This document shows, piece after piece, positions 21,605 to 32,309 of a stretch of 60,000 bases of DNA. Where the stretch lies: the NCBI GenBank assembly GCA_037447655.1, contig JBBHKE010001852.1:226501-286500 (forward strand), given 5' to 3'. Made by a program: the position numbers and the translations under genes. Under the pieces are notes generated by a model. It saw nothing but the letters and a program-made list of their open reading frames with translations. It searched no databases and was not told the origin of the DNA. This DNA comes from Zygnema cylindricum (Eukaryota > Streptophyta > Zygnematophyceae > Zygnematales > Zygnemataceae). The stretch's first letter is position 1; each line of letters begins with the position of its first letter.

Positions 21605-22846
21605 ACATCTAGGGTGTTTATGTTTGATGGAACAGGGTTCACTTATAGGTGATTTATGATGGAGGGATTGCTTTTCGAGAAACGCTTATGGGGAATTGTT
21701 TAGGGACAAGTGAGGTGTCCCCCACCAGGCTTTGGAGGAACTCACTATGGAGAATCATGTGGGGCTGCCTAGAAAACCAATCGGAGTTCAGATGCAATGG
21801 AAGATGAAGGGAAAATCATTGCCATGGAAGGGGAAAAATGGGAGAAAGGAAAAGAAACACCAATGGTGAGGGGAGCTAAGCTCTCGTATATGGTTCCACT
21901 TGTAGGGGTTATAACCAAAACTTAAGAAAGTGACATTAAAAAATGTGAGTATAAAAACACCATAGCAAAACATCTCATACTTAGAAACGTATCTAAGTCT
22001 ATAGCTATCACTCTTATATATTTAACCAAGTATTTAGAGATATGGGAAGCACTAAGTTAGATTTATAAGCGTGAGACTATTCAGAGGCAGCAATTAGTAA
22101 AACAAGAAATAGATGCCTATGTTTATATAGAAGGTAATATGATAGAGTTTTGCAATGATATTGCTGCCCTATATGTTGAGCTTGCTAGTGCGAGATATGT
22201 AGAATCTGAGGAGAGGAAGATTAATACATTACTCATGAAACTCCCAGATGAGTACGAAAACATCATTTGTCGTATGCAGGCAATGGATGGCTCCTCATGG
22301 ACTTCGAGCTTTACCATGGGGATAATTCTTGTTAGGGAAAGCACTTTGGAGCTTTCTAGGGGAAGTGACACAGTGAATGCATTTACAGCTGGTGGTGATT
22401 GGCAGAAGCGTGATGAGAGGAAGAAAGACAAAGGTAAACCTTATTGGAACTTTGGTAGAAAGAGAGGGAGAGGAAAAGAAACGAGAGCTTTGAAAAAATG
22501 GGTTTGCTACTGTTGTAGGGAACAGGGTCATTATATAGAGCAATGCCCTTGTTTGAAAGAACATAGAAGTTGGAATGTGGATGAGGAGGAAGAAGGGGAA
22601 GAGGAGAAAGAGGATGAAGATATGTTGGAGCTTCTCTGCATCGGTAGTGTGGGGAAGATAGAAAAGCACACAGAAATTCCATGTATGCAACAATGTGCTT
22701 TTGGAGGTATAAGGGAAGTAAAGAGAGAGGAGATACTTGAGGGAGTTCAAAATATTGAGGATAATTTCATAGATGTTTTGGAAACAGAAAAACTGGTTGG
22801 AAAGGGAGACTTCAACGGATTCCGAAAAAAGGGGAGAATTTATTAA
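21605..22846 (+). pseudogene. Copia copy d gag (divergent subfamily)
   Basis: The first 500 bp hold only broken family matches (FDGTGFTY-like start, RLWGIV). A frame at 22139-22846 (235 codons) is intact: MIEFCNDIAALYVELAS, MKLPDEYENIICRMQ, VRESTLELSRGSD, then a perfect CCHC zinc knuckle CYCCREQGHYIEQC and a very acidic Glu/Asp stretch. The knuckle would bind the element RNA. The frame ends in IPCMQQCAFGGI, which in other copies leads into the protease; here protease and integrase are deleted. Confidence 0.82.
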
Positions 22847-24049
22847 AGAGGGGGTTTAAAAATATTATATGTCATCTTGGATCAGATTCCCTTTCAGTCT
22901 ACTGTAGCTTCTACTTCTTCTTCTACTGGAGCACAAAATACTGGAGTACCATTAGCTACTGAACAACAAACAACAGCTGATCCTCTCCTTCCAAGACCTC
23001 AGGGTGGAGCTCGGTATCCAACAGTTCCAGCCTCAGATAATCCGAGGGAGGAAGATAGAGTTCTCGTTTAAGGGGAGAACAAGTTCAATATGTTTTTTTG
23101 CAAGCACCGGGGAGCCTTTTACCATTTAGGAGGCATTTTATGTCCCTGAAAAGAATCATTGGATCTCAGCTGCAAATGATGAGATGAGATCGATCATGGA
23201 AGCCCAAACGTGGGAACTTGTGGAGCTTCCACCGGATCGGAAAGCCATTGGCTGCAAGTGGGTCTTCAATGTGAAGCTCAAGCCAGACAACATTATTGAA
23301 AGGCAAAAGGTGGAAAGAAAGGAGACAGATAGAGGAATGACTTTCAAAGATGATATGGAACTAGGGGAGTCAGACTTCATATCCACGATTCCCTAGCAAC
23401 AAATTGTTGGGAGTCTTATTTACTTTATGAACAGCACTTGTCCGGATATTGCAGCGGCTGTTGGTGCTCTAAGTCGAAGTCTTCAGAATCCGAAGAAATC
23501 AGATTGGGAGGCAGCAAAATGATCTGCGGTATCTTGCAGGAACACGAGATCTCCGACTGTCTCTTAGAGGAGATGAAGTGAAGATCAGCACCTGGAGCGA
23601 TGCGAGTTATGGTGATATGCCAAGCCGACGTTCTACCACTGGATTCATTCTGAAGATCGGTAATGGTAGTTGCTGCAGGACAAGCAAGCTCCAAAAGGTG
23701 ACTGCTCAGTCAACCATGGAAGCTGAATACATGGCAGCTAGCTTAGCTGTTAAGGAACTTCTTTGGGTAAAGTCTCTTTTACAAGAACTGAAATTTATGC
23801 AGCCTGGTCCTCAGGTCATTTGGTTTGACAATCAAGCTGCTATTGCTATTGCTTGTAATCCTAGACATCATTTCAAAAGCAAACATATTGACATTAAGTT
23901 ACACTTTGTGAGGGAAAAGGTGATGGCCAAAATTCTGAAACTCAGCTACTTACCTGATTAGAAAATGTTGGCAGATATGATGACAAAACCCTTACTTGCT
24001 CCAAAATTGAAATTCAGTAGAGAGGGATATGGTCTAAGTGGTTAGTAGA
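22847..24049 (+). pseudogene. Copia copy d pol remnant: linker, RT start, RNase H
   Basis: 22877-23071 is a Ser/Thr/Ala/Pro-rich linker of the kind that precedes RT. 23184-23300 encodes MEAQTWELVELPPDRKAIGCKWVFNVKLKPDN, then jumps to the region before RNase H, so the RT core including YVDD is deleted. RNase H is the best part: VGSLIYFMNSTCPDIAAAVGAL, WSDASYGDMPSRRSTTGF, AQSTMEAEYMA, WFDNQAAIAIA and KHIDIKLHFVREKV, with a stop at 23959 just before the C-terminal MLADMMTKP block. It belongs to a diverged subfamily relative to copies c, f and g. Confidence 0.82.
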
Positions 24050-24718
24050 GTCTAAAGCTTTAGGGGAGTGTTGTTTTGAAAGATTTAGTCCCCACTAAGC
24101 TTCATAGGTGAGGGGAGTGTTATCTCAATACTTAGAATATTTTGTGAAAGTCTGGTTCAGTATGCACCAAAATAAATGGCACAGTGAACAGCGAGGGAGT
24201 TCGCGGTATGACACACTCCAGGACACGCGTAGGTAAATGAGACACTCTACAAAGATCCGTTAGTACTATTCAGACTGCGGATAATATGAATATGATCTGG
24301 TACAAGACAACGCAACTGCGATTGGTATGAATCAAGTCGGCGGACGAAGATTCATAAGGAGATCGAAAGTAACTAAGCAAGTTGACGCCTAGTATGCGGA
24401 TTTTGCGGGGGTGTCGGTGTAAGTATTTTGTACAACAAAGGTTTGTCTTTTTGCTAATTAGGTTATTAGTGTAGACTTGCTCATTTTGACATACCTCGAA
24501 TTATTCGGGTATACTCACAATAGTTTAGGTAGATGGTAAAAACCGTACGGCTGGTATGCCTCCGTATATTCAGTAGTGAACTATTTGAGTATAACTTGTA
24601 GGACTTCGATTATTTTGATTATCACAGCTGAGTTAATCAAAGACATGGCACACTCTTTTTATGTAACTTTGACCAGTTAGTGTGATCGCTTTGGATGCTA
24701 GTTTGATGTGAAACTTTG
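24050..24718 (+). repeat. Polypurine tract and probable 3' LTR segment of copy d
   Basis: TTTAGGGGAG at 24060-24069 is followed by TGTTGTTTTGAAAG. A second GAGGGGAGTGTT occurs at 24112. The following 600 bp has no coding content and does not align well with the 5' LTR of copy d. The element may be composite, or this may be the LTR of another subfamily. It ends where protease-region coding of copy e begins (about 24719). Confidence 0.45.
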
Positions 24719-25991
24719 TATATAGTTACATTCTTTGATGTGTTATATATCCTGGAGCTGAAAATAAACCTCATCTCTACGTCTGTATTAGATGATAAGG
24801 GTTTTGATACTAGCACTAGGAAAGGAGTCTTTACTGCTAGTTTTGAGAAGGAAGTTTATTTTACTGCTGAAAAAGGTAGCCAAGGGATGTTGAGGCTAAT
24901 TTTAAACAATGAAAAGAAGAAACTTTATTATGCTGGTGTTGATGATATAATGTTGTGGCATAAGAGGCTTGGGTACGTGAATCTTGATAAGTTAAGAGAG
25001 ATGAAAAAGATGGGAGTAGTGGAAGGAATTCAGTTTGGTGAGAGTGAGAATCTAAGTGATTGTAGTGGATGTGCTCAAGGTAAAGCACACAGGTTACCCT
25101 TCCTAAAAACTGCCACCTATAAAGGAGAAAAGATTCTAGATTTAGTACACATAGATATTTGGGGGCCAGCCAAATTGCCATCACCCGGGGGGAAAAGATT
25201 TATGATGACTATCACCGATGATTAGTCTCGGTATTCTAGGGTGTATTTTTTGTAAAATAAGTCAGAAGCTCAGGAATGTTTTAAACAATATAAAGCATGG
25301 AGTGAAAAACTTCATGAAACCTCATTCAAGAGAGTAAGGAGTGACAATGGTGGAGAGTATACCTCTAACCAGTTTGAGGATTTTCTGAGAGAAGATGGAG
25401 TGCAACACCAAAAGACAGTTCCCGAAAATCCTAAGCAGAATGGTGTAGCTGAAAGATTAAATAGAACACTTAGTGATAGTGCTAGAAGTATGCTATCAGA
25501 TAGAAGATAGGAAAGAAGTTTTGGGCCGAAGCAATGAACTGTGCAAATTAGTTCAAGAATAGATTTCTTACTTGAGTAGTAAAAGGCCAAACATCCTATG
25601 AGAGATAGATAGGCCGAAAACCATATATTTCACACTTAAAGGTTTTCGAAAGTCAAGTGTTTAGTTTAGACACAGATCGGTCAAACTGGAAGTTAGACCC
25701 AAAAGGAAAACCAAGATATCTACTAGGATATGATGAAGATGTAAAATGATATAGAGTCTATGATCTCAAAAGAGAGGATATTATCCTAGTAATGCATCTA
25801 GTGGTTATGGATGAAAGGAAATCTATAGATCCCTTTAAGCATACAAAGACAGTCAGAATCAGATTTGAGTCAGAAGATTCTGATGACTTTGAGCTTCCTA
25901 ACTATCCAAGATTTCAAAAGATGATGATCTTGCAGGTACAGATCAGATTGAGAAGGACCCAAATGTGGAACCCCTAGTATTACCTCCAACC
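24719..25991 (+). pseudogene. Copia copy e integrase region
   Basis: 24716-25225 is open and encodes DVLYILELKINLISTSVLDDKGF, the pre-integrase zinc motif (HKRLGYVNLDKLR, with the second His changed to Tyr, and CSGCAQGKAHR) and the first integrase Asp (VHIDIWGP). After TAG at 25222 the rest is broken: KRVRSDNGGEYTS (second Asp) and QNGVAERLNRTLS (Glu) are readable, followed by the KGYRVYDL-type tail. The active-site residues survive but the frame does not. Confidence 0.83.
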
Positions 25992-26486
25992 TGTAACAGG
26001 GTTACAGAATTGGGTACTTAGTGGTTGGGGGCTAGGCTGCTATTGTTGCGATTTCAGAGCAGCGCAGTTGCGATTCCAGAGCAGCGCAGCTGCGATCCCA
26101 GACCAGCGCAGCATAGCACATAGCAACTTAGTAGCGCAGCAGCGCAGCATAGCAACGCCGCAGAATGTAGATGTAACTGTATAGTTCTAGAAGGAAGTTT
26201 TGGATAGATCTCGGTTGGCCGCGAAGGCCACGTGTACAGCTTTATAGTACTAGGTTGACTAGCAGTTAGCTAGTTTAAATAGACGAGTAGACCGAGTGAA
26301 TGAGACACCGGAAGTAGACCTGAAATAGACTTACGCAGCTAGCGCAATCTTGTACTCTCTTTTCAATTAATAAAGCCCAACCCTGTCTGCGAGTTCTGTG
26401 TGCTCCTGCTGTTGCTACGGGGAGATCCTTGGTGTTTTCCGCTGTGCATTGTGACGTATTGTGGGGTGTTGTTACCTCTTTTACAC
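25992..26486 (+). mobile_element. Solo LTR (495 bp) inserted in copy e, TSD CAACC
   Basis: The unit starts TGTAACAGGGTTACA, a short inverted repeat in itself, and ends CCTCTTTTACA. The 5-bp direct repeats CAACC at 25987-25991 and 26487-26491 are perfect. They flank an interruption of the linker between integrase and RT, which resumes exactly after the repeat. It includes a GCAGCGCAGC-rich segment and AATTAATAAAGCCC, a likely polyadenylation signal. A related LTR lies at 29593-30074. A solo LTR arises by recombination between the two LTRs of an element. Confidence 0.92.
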
Positions 26487-28261
26487 AACCGAAGCGGAAG
26501 ACGTGGTGGAAATCGACCCGGAAGCAAGAGATAGGGGAGAAGTAGAAACTGTTCGGAAGAATTCAAGAGAGCCATCTATTCCGACAATCGAGTTTGAGGG
26601 AGGAAGAAGAAGCAACAAAAGACTGCAAGAGAGGCAAGTCAACAATAAGGTAAAAAAACTGTCTCATCGCGATGAACCTCAAACTTACAATGGGGCAATG
26701 ACTTGTCCTGAGAGAAACCGGTGGAAGACAACCATTAATGAGGAGATGGCCTCAATTACGACTGCCGAGACATGGGAAATGATAGATTTTCCTCCTGACA
26801 GGAAGCCAATTGGGTGTAAGTGGGTATTTAAGTTGAAACTCAACCCGGATAACACCATTGAGGGTTACTAGGCTCGGTTAGTGGCGAAGGGATTTACCCA
26901 GAAAGAGGGAATTGACTACGAGGAGACTTTTGCTCCGGTCGTCAAGTTTCCTTCGGTTCAGATACTTTTCAGTATGGCGACATCAGAAGACATGGAGGTG
27001 CATCAGATGGACATCAAGACGGCCTTCCTACATGGAGAGTAAGAAGAGGAAATTTTTATGCAACAACCCGAAGGATCTGTGGAGCAAGGGGAGGAAAGCA
27101 AGGTATGCCGATTGAATGAACCTTTGTATAGGCTAAAACAGGCGCCCCGACAATGGAATAAAAAACTCGATGAGTTTCTTACAGGTTTGGGATATATTCG
27201 GATCATCTCACATCACTCAATTTATTTGTTTGAGGATGAGGAAAGAATTATTTTTATTGCAATTTATGTTGATGATTTGCTTGTTTTAAGTAAATCTATG
27301 GATAAAATAAAAAAGTTTAAAAAAGGTCTAAAAGGAAGATTTGAGATGAAAGATATGGGAGAAGCAAATTATATTTTGGGAATTGAGGTAGAGAGAGAGA
27401 CAAAAATAAGAATATAATAAGATTAACTCAAAATGAGGCCATTGGATGTATGTTATAAAAATTCCAAAGGAATAAGGCTAATAGTTGTACCACTTCTATG
27501 GAATTAAAGAAGGGAAGTGGGGGGAGTGTGAAAGATGGAGTTATAATCCTAGATGATGAGGTAGGCCCAAAAGAGAAAAAAATTATGTTGACCATCCCTT
27601 ATATACAAGTAGTAGGCAGCCGAATATATTTCATGAATTATACCCGTCCGGACATAGCGGCAGCTGTAGGAATATTAAGCAGAAGTCTGAATGCTCCCAC
27701 TAAGAAATATTTGGAGGCAGCTAAGAGAGTCCTTAGATATCTCATAGGAACTAGGGATCTATGGTTGCATTTGGGTGGGAACAATCTGACATCACCACTT
27801 GGAGTGATGCCAACTATGGGGATGCTCCTATGAGGAGATGCACATCTGGATATGTATTGTATGTGGGTGATGGAGCTTGCTGCTAGAGCAGCAAGCAGCA
27901 AAAGGTCATTGCCCAGTCCACCATGGAGGCTAAGTACATGGCTTCTTGCTGTGGTGTAAAAGAACTAATGTGGGTCAAGTCTTTGCTTGGTGAGCTTGGT
28001 CATCTTAAATGTGGTGTCCAAAAAGTGTTTTGTGATAATCAGGCTGCCATTGACATTTCAGCCAATCTTAAACATCACTTTAAAGCCAAACACATGGACA
28101 TTAGACTTAGCTTTGTTAGAGAGAAAGTAGAAAACAAAATAATCAGTTTGGAGTATAAACCAGATAGTGAAATGGTAGCAGATATGATGACGAAACCTGT
28201 GCCTTCTCCTAAACTAATTTTCTGCCGAGAGAAGTGTGGTCTTAAAATAAAGAGTGACTAG
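26487..28261 (+). pseudogene. Copia copy e reverse transcriptase and RNase H
   Basis: 26461-26871 encodes the linker and RT start (CKWVFKLKLNPDNTIEGY then TAG). 26872-27120 gives EGIDYEETFAPV and HQMDIKTAFLHGE, with a stop. 27058-27417 is open with LYRLKQAPRQWNKKL and the catalytic YVDD. 27498-27833 and 27923-28261 carry RNase H (RPDIAAAVGIL, WxDxNYGDAPMRRC across a frameshift, FCDNQAAIDIS, KHHFKAKHMDIRLSF) and the normal C-terminus ending at a TAG at 28259. Confidence 0.85.
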
Positions 28262-28274
28262 AAAATAAGGGGAG
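28262..28274 (+). other. Polypurine tract of copy e
   Basis: AAAATAAGGGGAG immediately after the pol stop and before TGTATAAAATT, identical to the tract of copies c, f and g. It primes plus-strand cDNA synthesis. Confidence 0.85.
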
Positions 28275-29309
28275 TGTATAAAATTAAAGGCTATTTTAGT
28301 ATTTTCTAGGTTGTGTAAAATGTAGAAAAGAAGCACATACAGTCTCCCTCTAACTCCTCTCTCCAGCTCCCACTCTTGTTGCAGTCACTAAAAGTTGGAG
28401 AGGGAGATAGAGCCATGGCCACCTATGCTATCCACACGGGGACAGACTTTAGATGGGTTGATTTACCAAAATAGAGTTTGGCGGATCCAAGATTTGAACG
28501 TGGTACCTATCGTCCGTCAAAGCAACTTGTAGCTAATTGCCCTAACCAACAGACTAGAATCAAGGTTAGATGATATATGGTTTGATATAAAGATATATCT
28601 GTACACGTAGGCTATTTCATTTAACAGGATGTTTGGACATAGAAATAGTTTGTAATGTACGGTGAACAGAATATCCGAAACGGATATCGCGCTATTTGTT
28701 TCGAAGGCAAAAATAAATATCGCGCAAGTATTTATGACGGCTAAGATTGAAACCCGTTTTAATCGGACGACCGCAAAGCATGCCGAGATCGTGGAATAGT
28801 TGTTCGGCGGTTTGCAGTCAACGTCACATCGAATGACTTGTGGCACAACTATATTGGAATACGACATCTCCAAGGATTTCAAGATTGAATCCGAAAATGA
28901 CATGTGTCGACTTATTGGCCATGTCGTAGAATGGCCGTATAGAAAGTACACCGACACTTGTACCTTTTTGTACGATACAGTATTATGATTGGTGCCGTAT
29001 TTCAGTAGATAGATTTTTGGAGAGAGATAGGACTAAGAATAATTTCATAGATAGGACCCTCTCTCCCAAATGCTTCTATACAAATGGTCAACTTTGACCC
29101 TTAAAACATATTGCTTAGGGGAGCAAATTCAGAGATTCTTTTTGCTATTAACTCAAGGGAGTCTTGCCCTCACAAGGGTGAAGGTGGTCAAAGGTTTTTG
29201 TCCGCTAGGGTGGTAGTTATTCTTGCTAAAACACAAAGTGGTCAGGGTTATCCCAAAGGCTCGGTGTGAGCTGCCTACACTGAGGACCTACAGAGGTCTC
29301 AGAGTTACA
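28275..29309 (+). repeat. 3' LTR of Copia copy e (about 1035 bp)
   Basis: It begins TGTATAAAATTAAAGG after the polypurine tract and ends GGTCTCAGAGTTACA. It aligns over its length with the LTRs of copy g. It includes the antisense tRNA-like segment listed separately. The sequence after 29309 does not resemble a primer site, so this is the outer end of the element. Confidence 0.82.
28481..28556 (-). other. tRNA-like segment, antisense within the LTR of copy e
   Basis: On the minus strand the segment reads with an A-box-like TAGTCTGTTGG and, about 45 bp on, a B-box GTTCAAATC that fits GWTCRANNC, at tRNA-like spacing. I do not call a functional tRNA because no full cloverleaf is evident. Matching positions in the 3' LTR of copy g (about 45745-45820) and the LTR of copy c (about 14440-14510) keep a B-box fit, while copies a and f have lost one base of it. 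It could be a tRNA-derived remnant fixed in the ancestral LTR. Confidence 0.4.
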
Positions 29310-29592
29310 AAGAACTTACCCCGGCGGCCATTCCGCCACAACATGAGGCACGAGCTAACGTATCAGAGGAAGGGGAAGACCAGGTTCGGGAGCGAATCAC
29401 TCGAAGACGGTTGGCAGTAGACGGTCATATTGCGCTGCTGGAGACTCGATGTGAGTAACTCCAAAGTCAACTTGACACTCTCCGACAGGAATTTAATGAG
29501 TATCGAGAGGAGACTTACGCCATACTCCGTGGACTTCAGTTTCCTTGAGTAAGTAAGATTCAGCGAGACGCTGAATCCGCAGTGGGAGGCAC
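29310..29592 (+). mobile_element. Unclassified retroelement fragment (gag-like coiled coil)
   Basis: In one plus frame a helical charged stretch can be read (EARANVSEEGEDQVRERITR, then LQSQLDTLRQEFNEYREETY) with one internal TGA, ending in a stop about 45 bp before the LTR at 29593. The last bases, GCAGTGGGAGGCA, are purine-rich and could be a polypurine tract. I infer the 3' end of an internal region, possibly of a non-autonomous element, but recognise no family domain. Confidence 0.4.
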
Positions 29593-30074
29593 TGTAACAG
29601 GGTTACACAAAGGTGTACCATATTGTTAGATATGAAGTTGCAGTCGTTGCGGTTAAAGAGCAACGCACATGCGACGCCAGAGTAGCGCAGAAGAGCAACG
29701 TAGCAACTTAGTAACATAGTATAGCAGCGCAGCGTAGCAGCATAGCAACGCCGAAGAATGTAGATCGCACTGCAAAGTTCTAGAAGGATAGTTTGGATAG
29801 ATCTAGGTTGATAGTGAAGGTCCACGTGTACACCTGTAAAGTACTGGGTTGACTAGTGGATAGATAGTTTAAATATCCAAGTAGACTTAGTCAAAAGGAG
29901 ACTCTTTGAGTAGACCTTTGCAACGAGCTTTCAACTTTGTAATCTTTCTGTTGATTAACAAAGTTAAGCCTTTCCCAGTGACTGCTGTGTACGTTTGCTG
30001 TTGCTACGGGGAGATTTTAGCAGCCTTCCGCTATGCATTGTGGTGTGTTTTGAAGTGTCATTGTCCCTTTTACA
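29593..30074 (+). repeat. LTR related to the solo LTR at 25992 (about 482 bp)
   Basis: It starts TGTAACAGGGTTACA and ends CCCTTTTACA, and shares the GCAGCGCAGC-rich block, GTTCTAGAAGGA, GGATAGATCT, CCACGTGTACA, the ATTAACAAAGTTAAGCC region and GTTGCTACGGGGAGAT with 25992-26486. The flanks GGCAC and GAAAC do not match, so it is not a simple solo insertion. It more likely is the 3' LTR of the fragment to its left, with Copia-C gag on its right. Confidence 0.72.
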
Positions 30075-30765
30075 GAAACCGACACTTGGCCACACCGCTT
30101 GGCACTACGTCGCCAATTTAACGGTGCCCAAAAAGATCCAAAAGAGAGTATGCTTGACTTTATTCAACGCATTGAGTCGTTTGCGGACCGCCTAAAATCT
30201 ATTAATTACATCGTAACCCACGAAGATCTCATAAGTACTATTTTGGGTGGTTTGCCTTTCTCTTTTGACTCTTTTCTCAGGTACCGTTAGTACTGATGCT
30301 TCCACTGTCACGCTATTAGATCTCACTAACCGTCTTTTACATGAAGAAACTCGTTTGAATCTTAACAAACCGGCCATTTATACTGATGGGTCATCTTTGT
30401 TTGTCTCTTCCCTAAAGAAACCGCCAAATCTTGCAGGATCTCTGCTCTTTTGCAAATATTGGAAAGAGCGCGACCACGTGGTGGACGTGTGCCCCGCATT
30501 GGCCAGGAAACGCGAAAAAAAACGTGCGGCTGGGGGATCGCGAGGAATTCCACCGACATTTTCAAATTTGAAGTCGCTTGCGTACCCCAATGCTGCCACG
30601 GCACCAACTGGTTATGCGGCGCACACGACAGCCGACTTTAATTTTCCGTACGACCCTCCACCACCCCCGTGGTACCCTACTTCTCACTACTACCACCCTC
30701 CGCAAAATCCGCCTATCTCCAACCCAAACGTTGCATCCGCGTCCCCGCAGTTGTACCCATCCTAG
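30075..30765 (+). pseudogene. Copia-C gag
   Basis: Frames at 30099-30290 and 30247-30765 encode a Copia Gag: LRRQFNGAQKDPKESMLDFI, a helical stretch ending in DLISTILGGLPFSFDSF, then after a frameshift TLLDLTNRLLHEE. A decayed CCHC knuckle (CKYWKERDHVVDVC, second Cys replaced by Trp) and a Pro/Tyr-rich C-terminal tail follow. It would form the particle shell, but the knuckle defect and frameshift make it non-functional. Confidence 0.78.
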
Positions 30766-31271
30766 ACGTACCTCCCTCTATTCCACTTTTGGACTATGGG
30801 TACGCCTTTTTTCAATCAGGTAAATTGTTTGATTGGCTTGTTGATTCCGGCGCATCACATCATATGTGTTGTAACCGTGATATTATGTCTAATGTTGTTC
30901 CCCTTCAAGTTCCTTTAAGAATTTTTCTTAGAAAGAACATGGAACTTACTTCCACCCTCGTTGGACAGGTGCTTTTTAATACCGGTTCGCAGGCTTCTCG
31001 TCCGATAATCTTGGACAAAGTTTATTTCGTCCCTGACCTAAAAAAAGATCTATTTTCAGCTAGTTCAGCTTTACGCCATGGGATTTTTGGCATCATTACT
31101 GAATTCATTGTTCAATTCTTTTCTTCTAATAGAGATCTCATAGGTAGCGGAACTTGGTTAGGAAATCTCTATATTTTAGATTTTTTTAATGATGTCGCTC
31201 ATGCGTCTTTGGCTCATGCTCCCTCTTCTTCCTCCTTCCTCACATGGCATCTTCGGATTTGGCCACCTTAA
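30766..31271 (+). pseudogene. Copia-C protease and pre-integrase region
   Basis: The open frame reaches the Copia retropepsin motif WLVDSGASHHMCCN (about 30835-30876) and continues with PIILDKVYFVPDLKKDLFS, the usual pre-integrase block. It runs into a frameshift at about 31235-31270 near the TWHLRIW start of the integrase zinc motif. Confidence 0.83.
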
Positions 31272-32309
31272 TGGTGTTAGCCTAGCTTCTCTTTGTAAAG
31301 GGCTTGTACTCGGAATCACTCCATTTAATGAGAACAAAACTGATTTCTGTCATGGTTGTATTCTTGGAAAAATGCCTCGCTTACCTTTTCATTCTTTTTC
31401 TTTCCACTCTTTGGCTCCCATTGATCTCATTCATAGTGATGTGTGCGGTCCTATTCCCATATAAAGCCTTGGTGGTGCCTCTTATTTCCTCTCTTTTATT
31501 GATGACTTTTCTCGTTTTACATACATTTACTTCATGCGCCATAAATCTGAAGTTTTTACTCATTTTCAACACTTCAAAGCACTTGTCGAAAATCACTTAT
31601 CCTCTCGCATCAAAACCATACGCAAGGATAATAGGAGGGAGTTTGTTTCTCATGTTTTTTCTGAGTACTTAGTATCACATGGCATTTTTCACCACAAAAC
31701 TTCTCCTCATTCCCCGTATCAAATGGTGATGTTGAGCGCCTAAACAACACTCTCATTAATATGTCTCGCTCGTTACTTCACTTTGCTTCCTTACCATTCC
31801 ATTTTTTGGCTGAAGCATTACTAACCTCCTCTTATCTTCGCAATCGCTCTCCTACTTCTTCTCTTTCTAACAAAACCCCTTTTGAGGCTTGCCATGATAC
31901 TAAACCTAATGTTTCTCACCTCCGCATTTTTGGGTGCGAAGCATACTATAAGATTCTACCCCCTTCCAATAGCAAATTAGGTGCTCGAGCCATGCGCAAA
32001 AATTTTGTGGGATATTCCCCTAATTCCATAGCTTATCGCATTTGGTGTCCCTCTTCGCGCAAAATTATCACCACACGTGATGTTATTTTTCATGAAACTC
32101 CTCTCTTAGGCACGCTTGTACCCGATTTATCACTTACTCCTTTACCAAGTTTATTCCCTCCTTATGAAACTATCCTCACTAATTTTGTTACTACCTTGCC
32201 TACGACCCCTTTAACACCTTCCCATTCTAGGCCTCCTTTAATCCCTCACATTTCTCTAGTTTCCTCCAATATCTCTCCACTTTCAGATTCTATCACGCTC
32301 GGGAATTGA
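31189..32309 (+). pseudogene. Copia-C integrase
   Basis: Split among several frames: GHLNGVSLASLCKGL with CHGCILGKMPRLPF (zinc motif), IHSDVCGPIP (first catalytic Asp), SFIDDFSRFTYIYFMRHKSE, IKTIRKDNRREF (second Asp), a broken Glu region near 31720, then LLHFASLPFHFLAEALLTS and KTPFEACHDTKPNVSHLRIF with the FVGYSPNSIAYRIW tail. All parts are in order, with frame breaks at about 31460 and 31715. Confidence 0.83.

Larger units (their letters stand above)
24719..29309 (+). mobile_element. Copia copy e: pol and 3' LTR, 5'-truncated, with a solo LTR inside
   Basis: The order is protease tail, pre-integrase, integrase, [solo LTR 25992-26486], RT, RNase H, polypurine tract and 3' LTR. The 5' LTR, gag and protease active site are missing. 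Many TAG/TAA/TGA changes (for example 25222, 25509, 26869, 27040, 27415) mark it as old. The proteins are closest to copy g. Confidence 0.86.

Noticed and set aside
28481-28556. A functional tRNA gene
   Set aside because: The A-box is imperfect and I could not fold a full set of arms. It lies in an LTR and is degenerate among copies.
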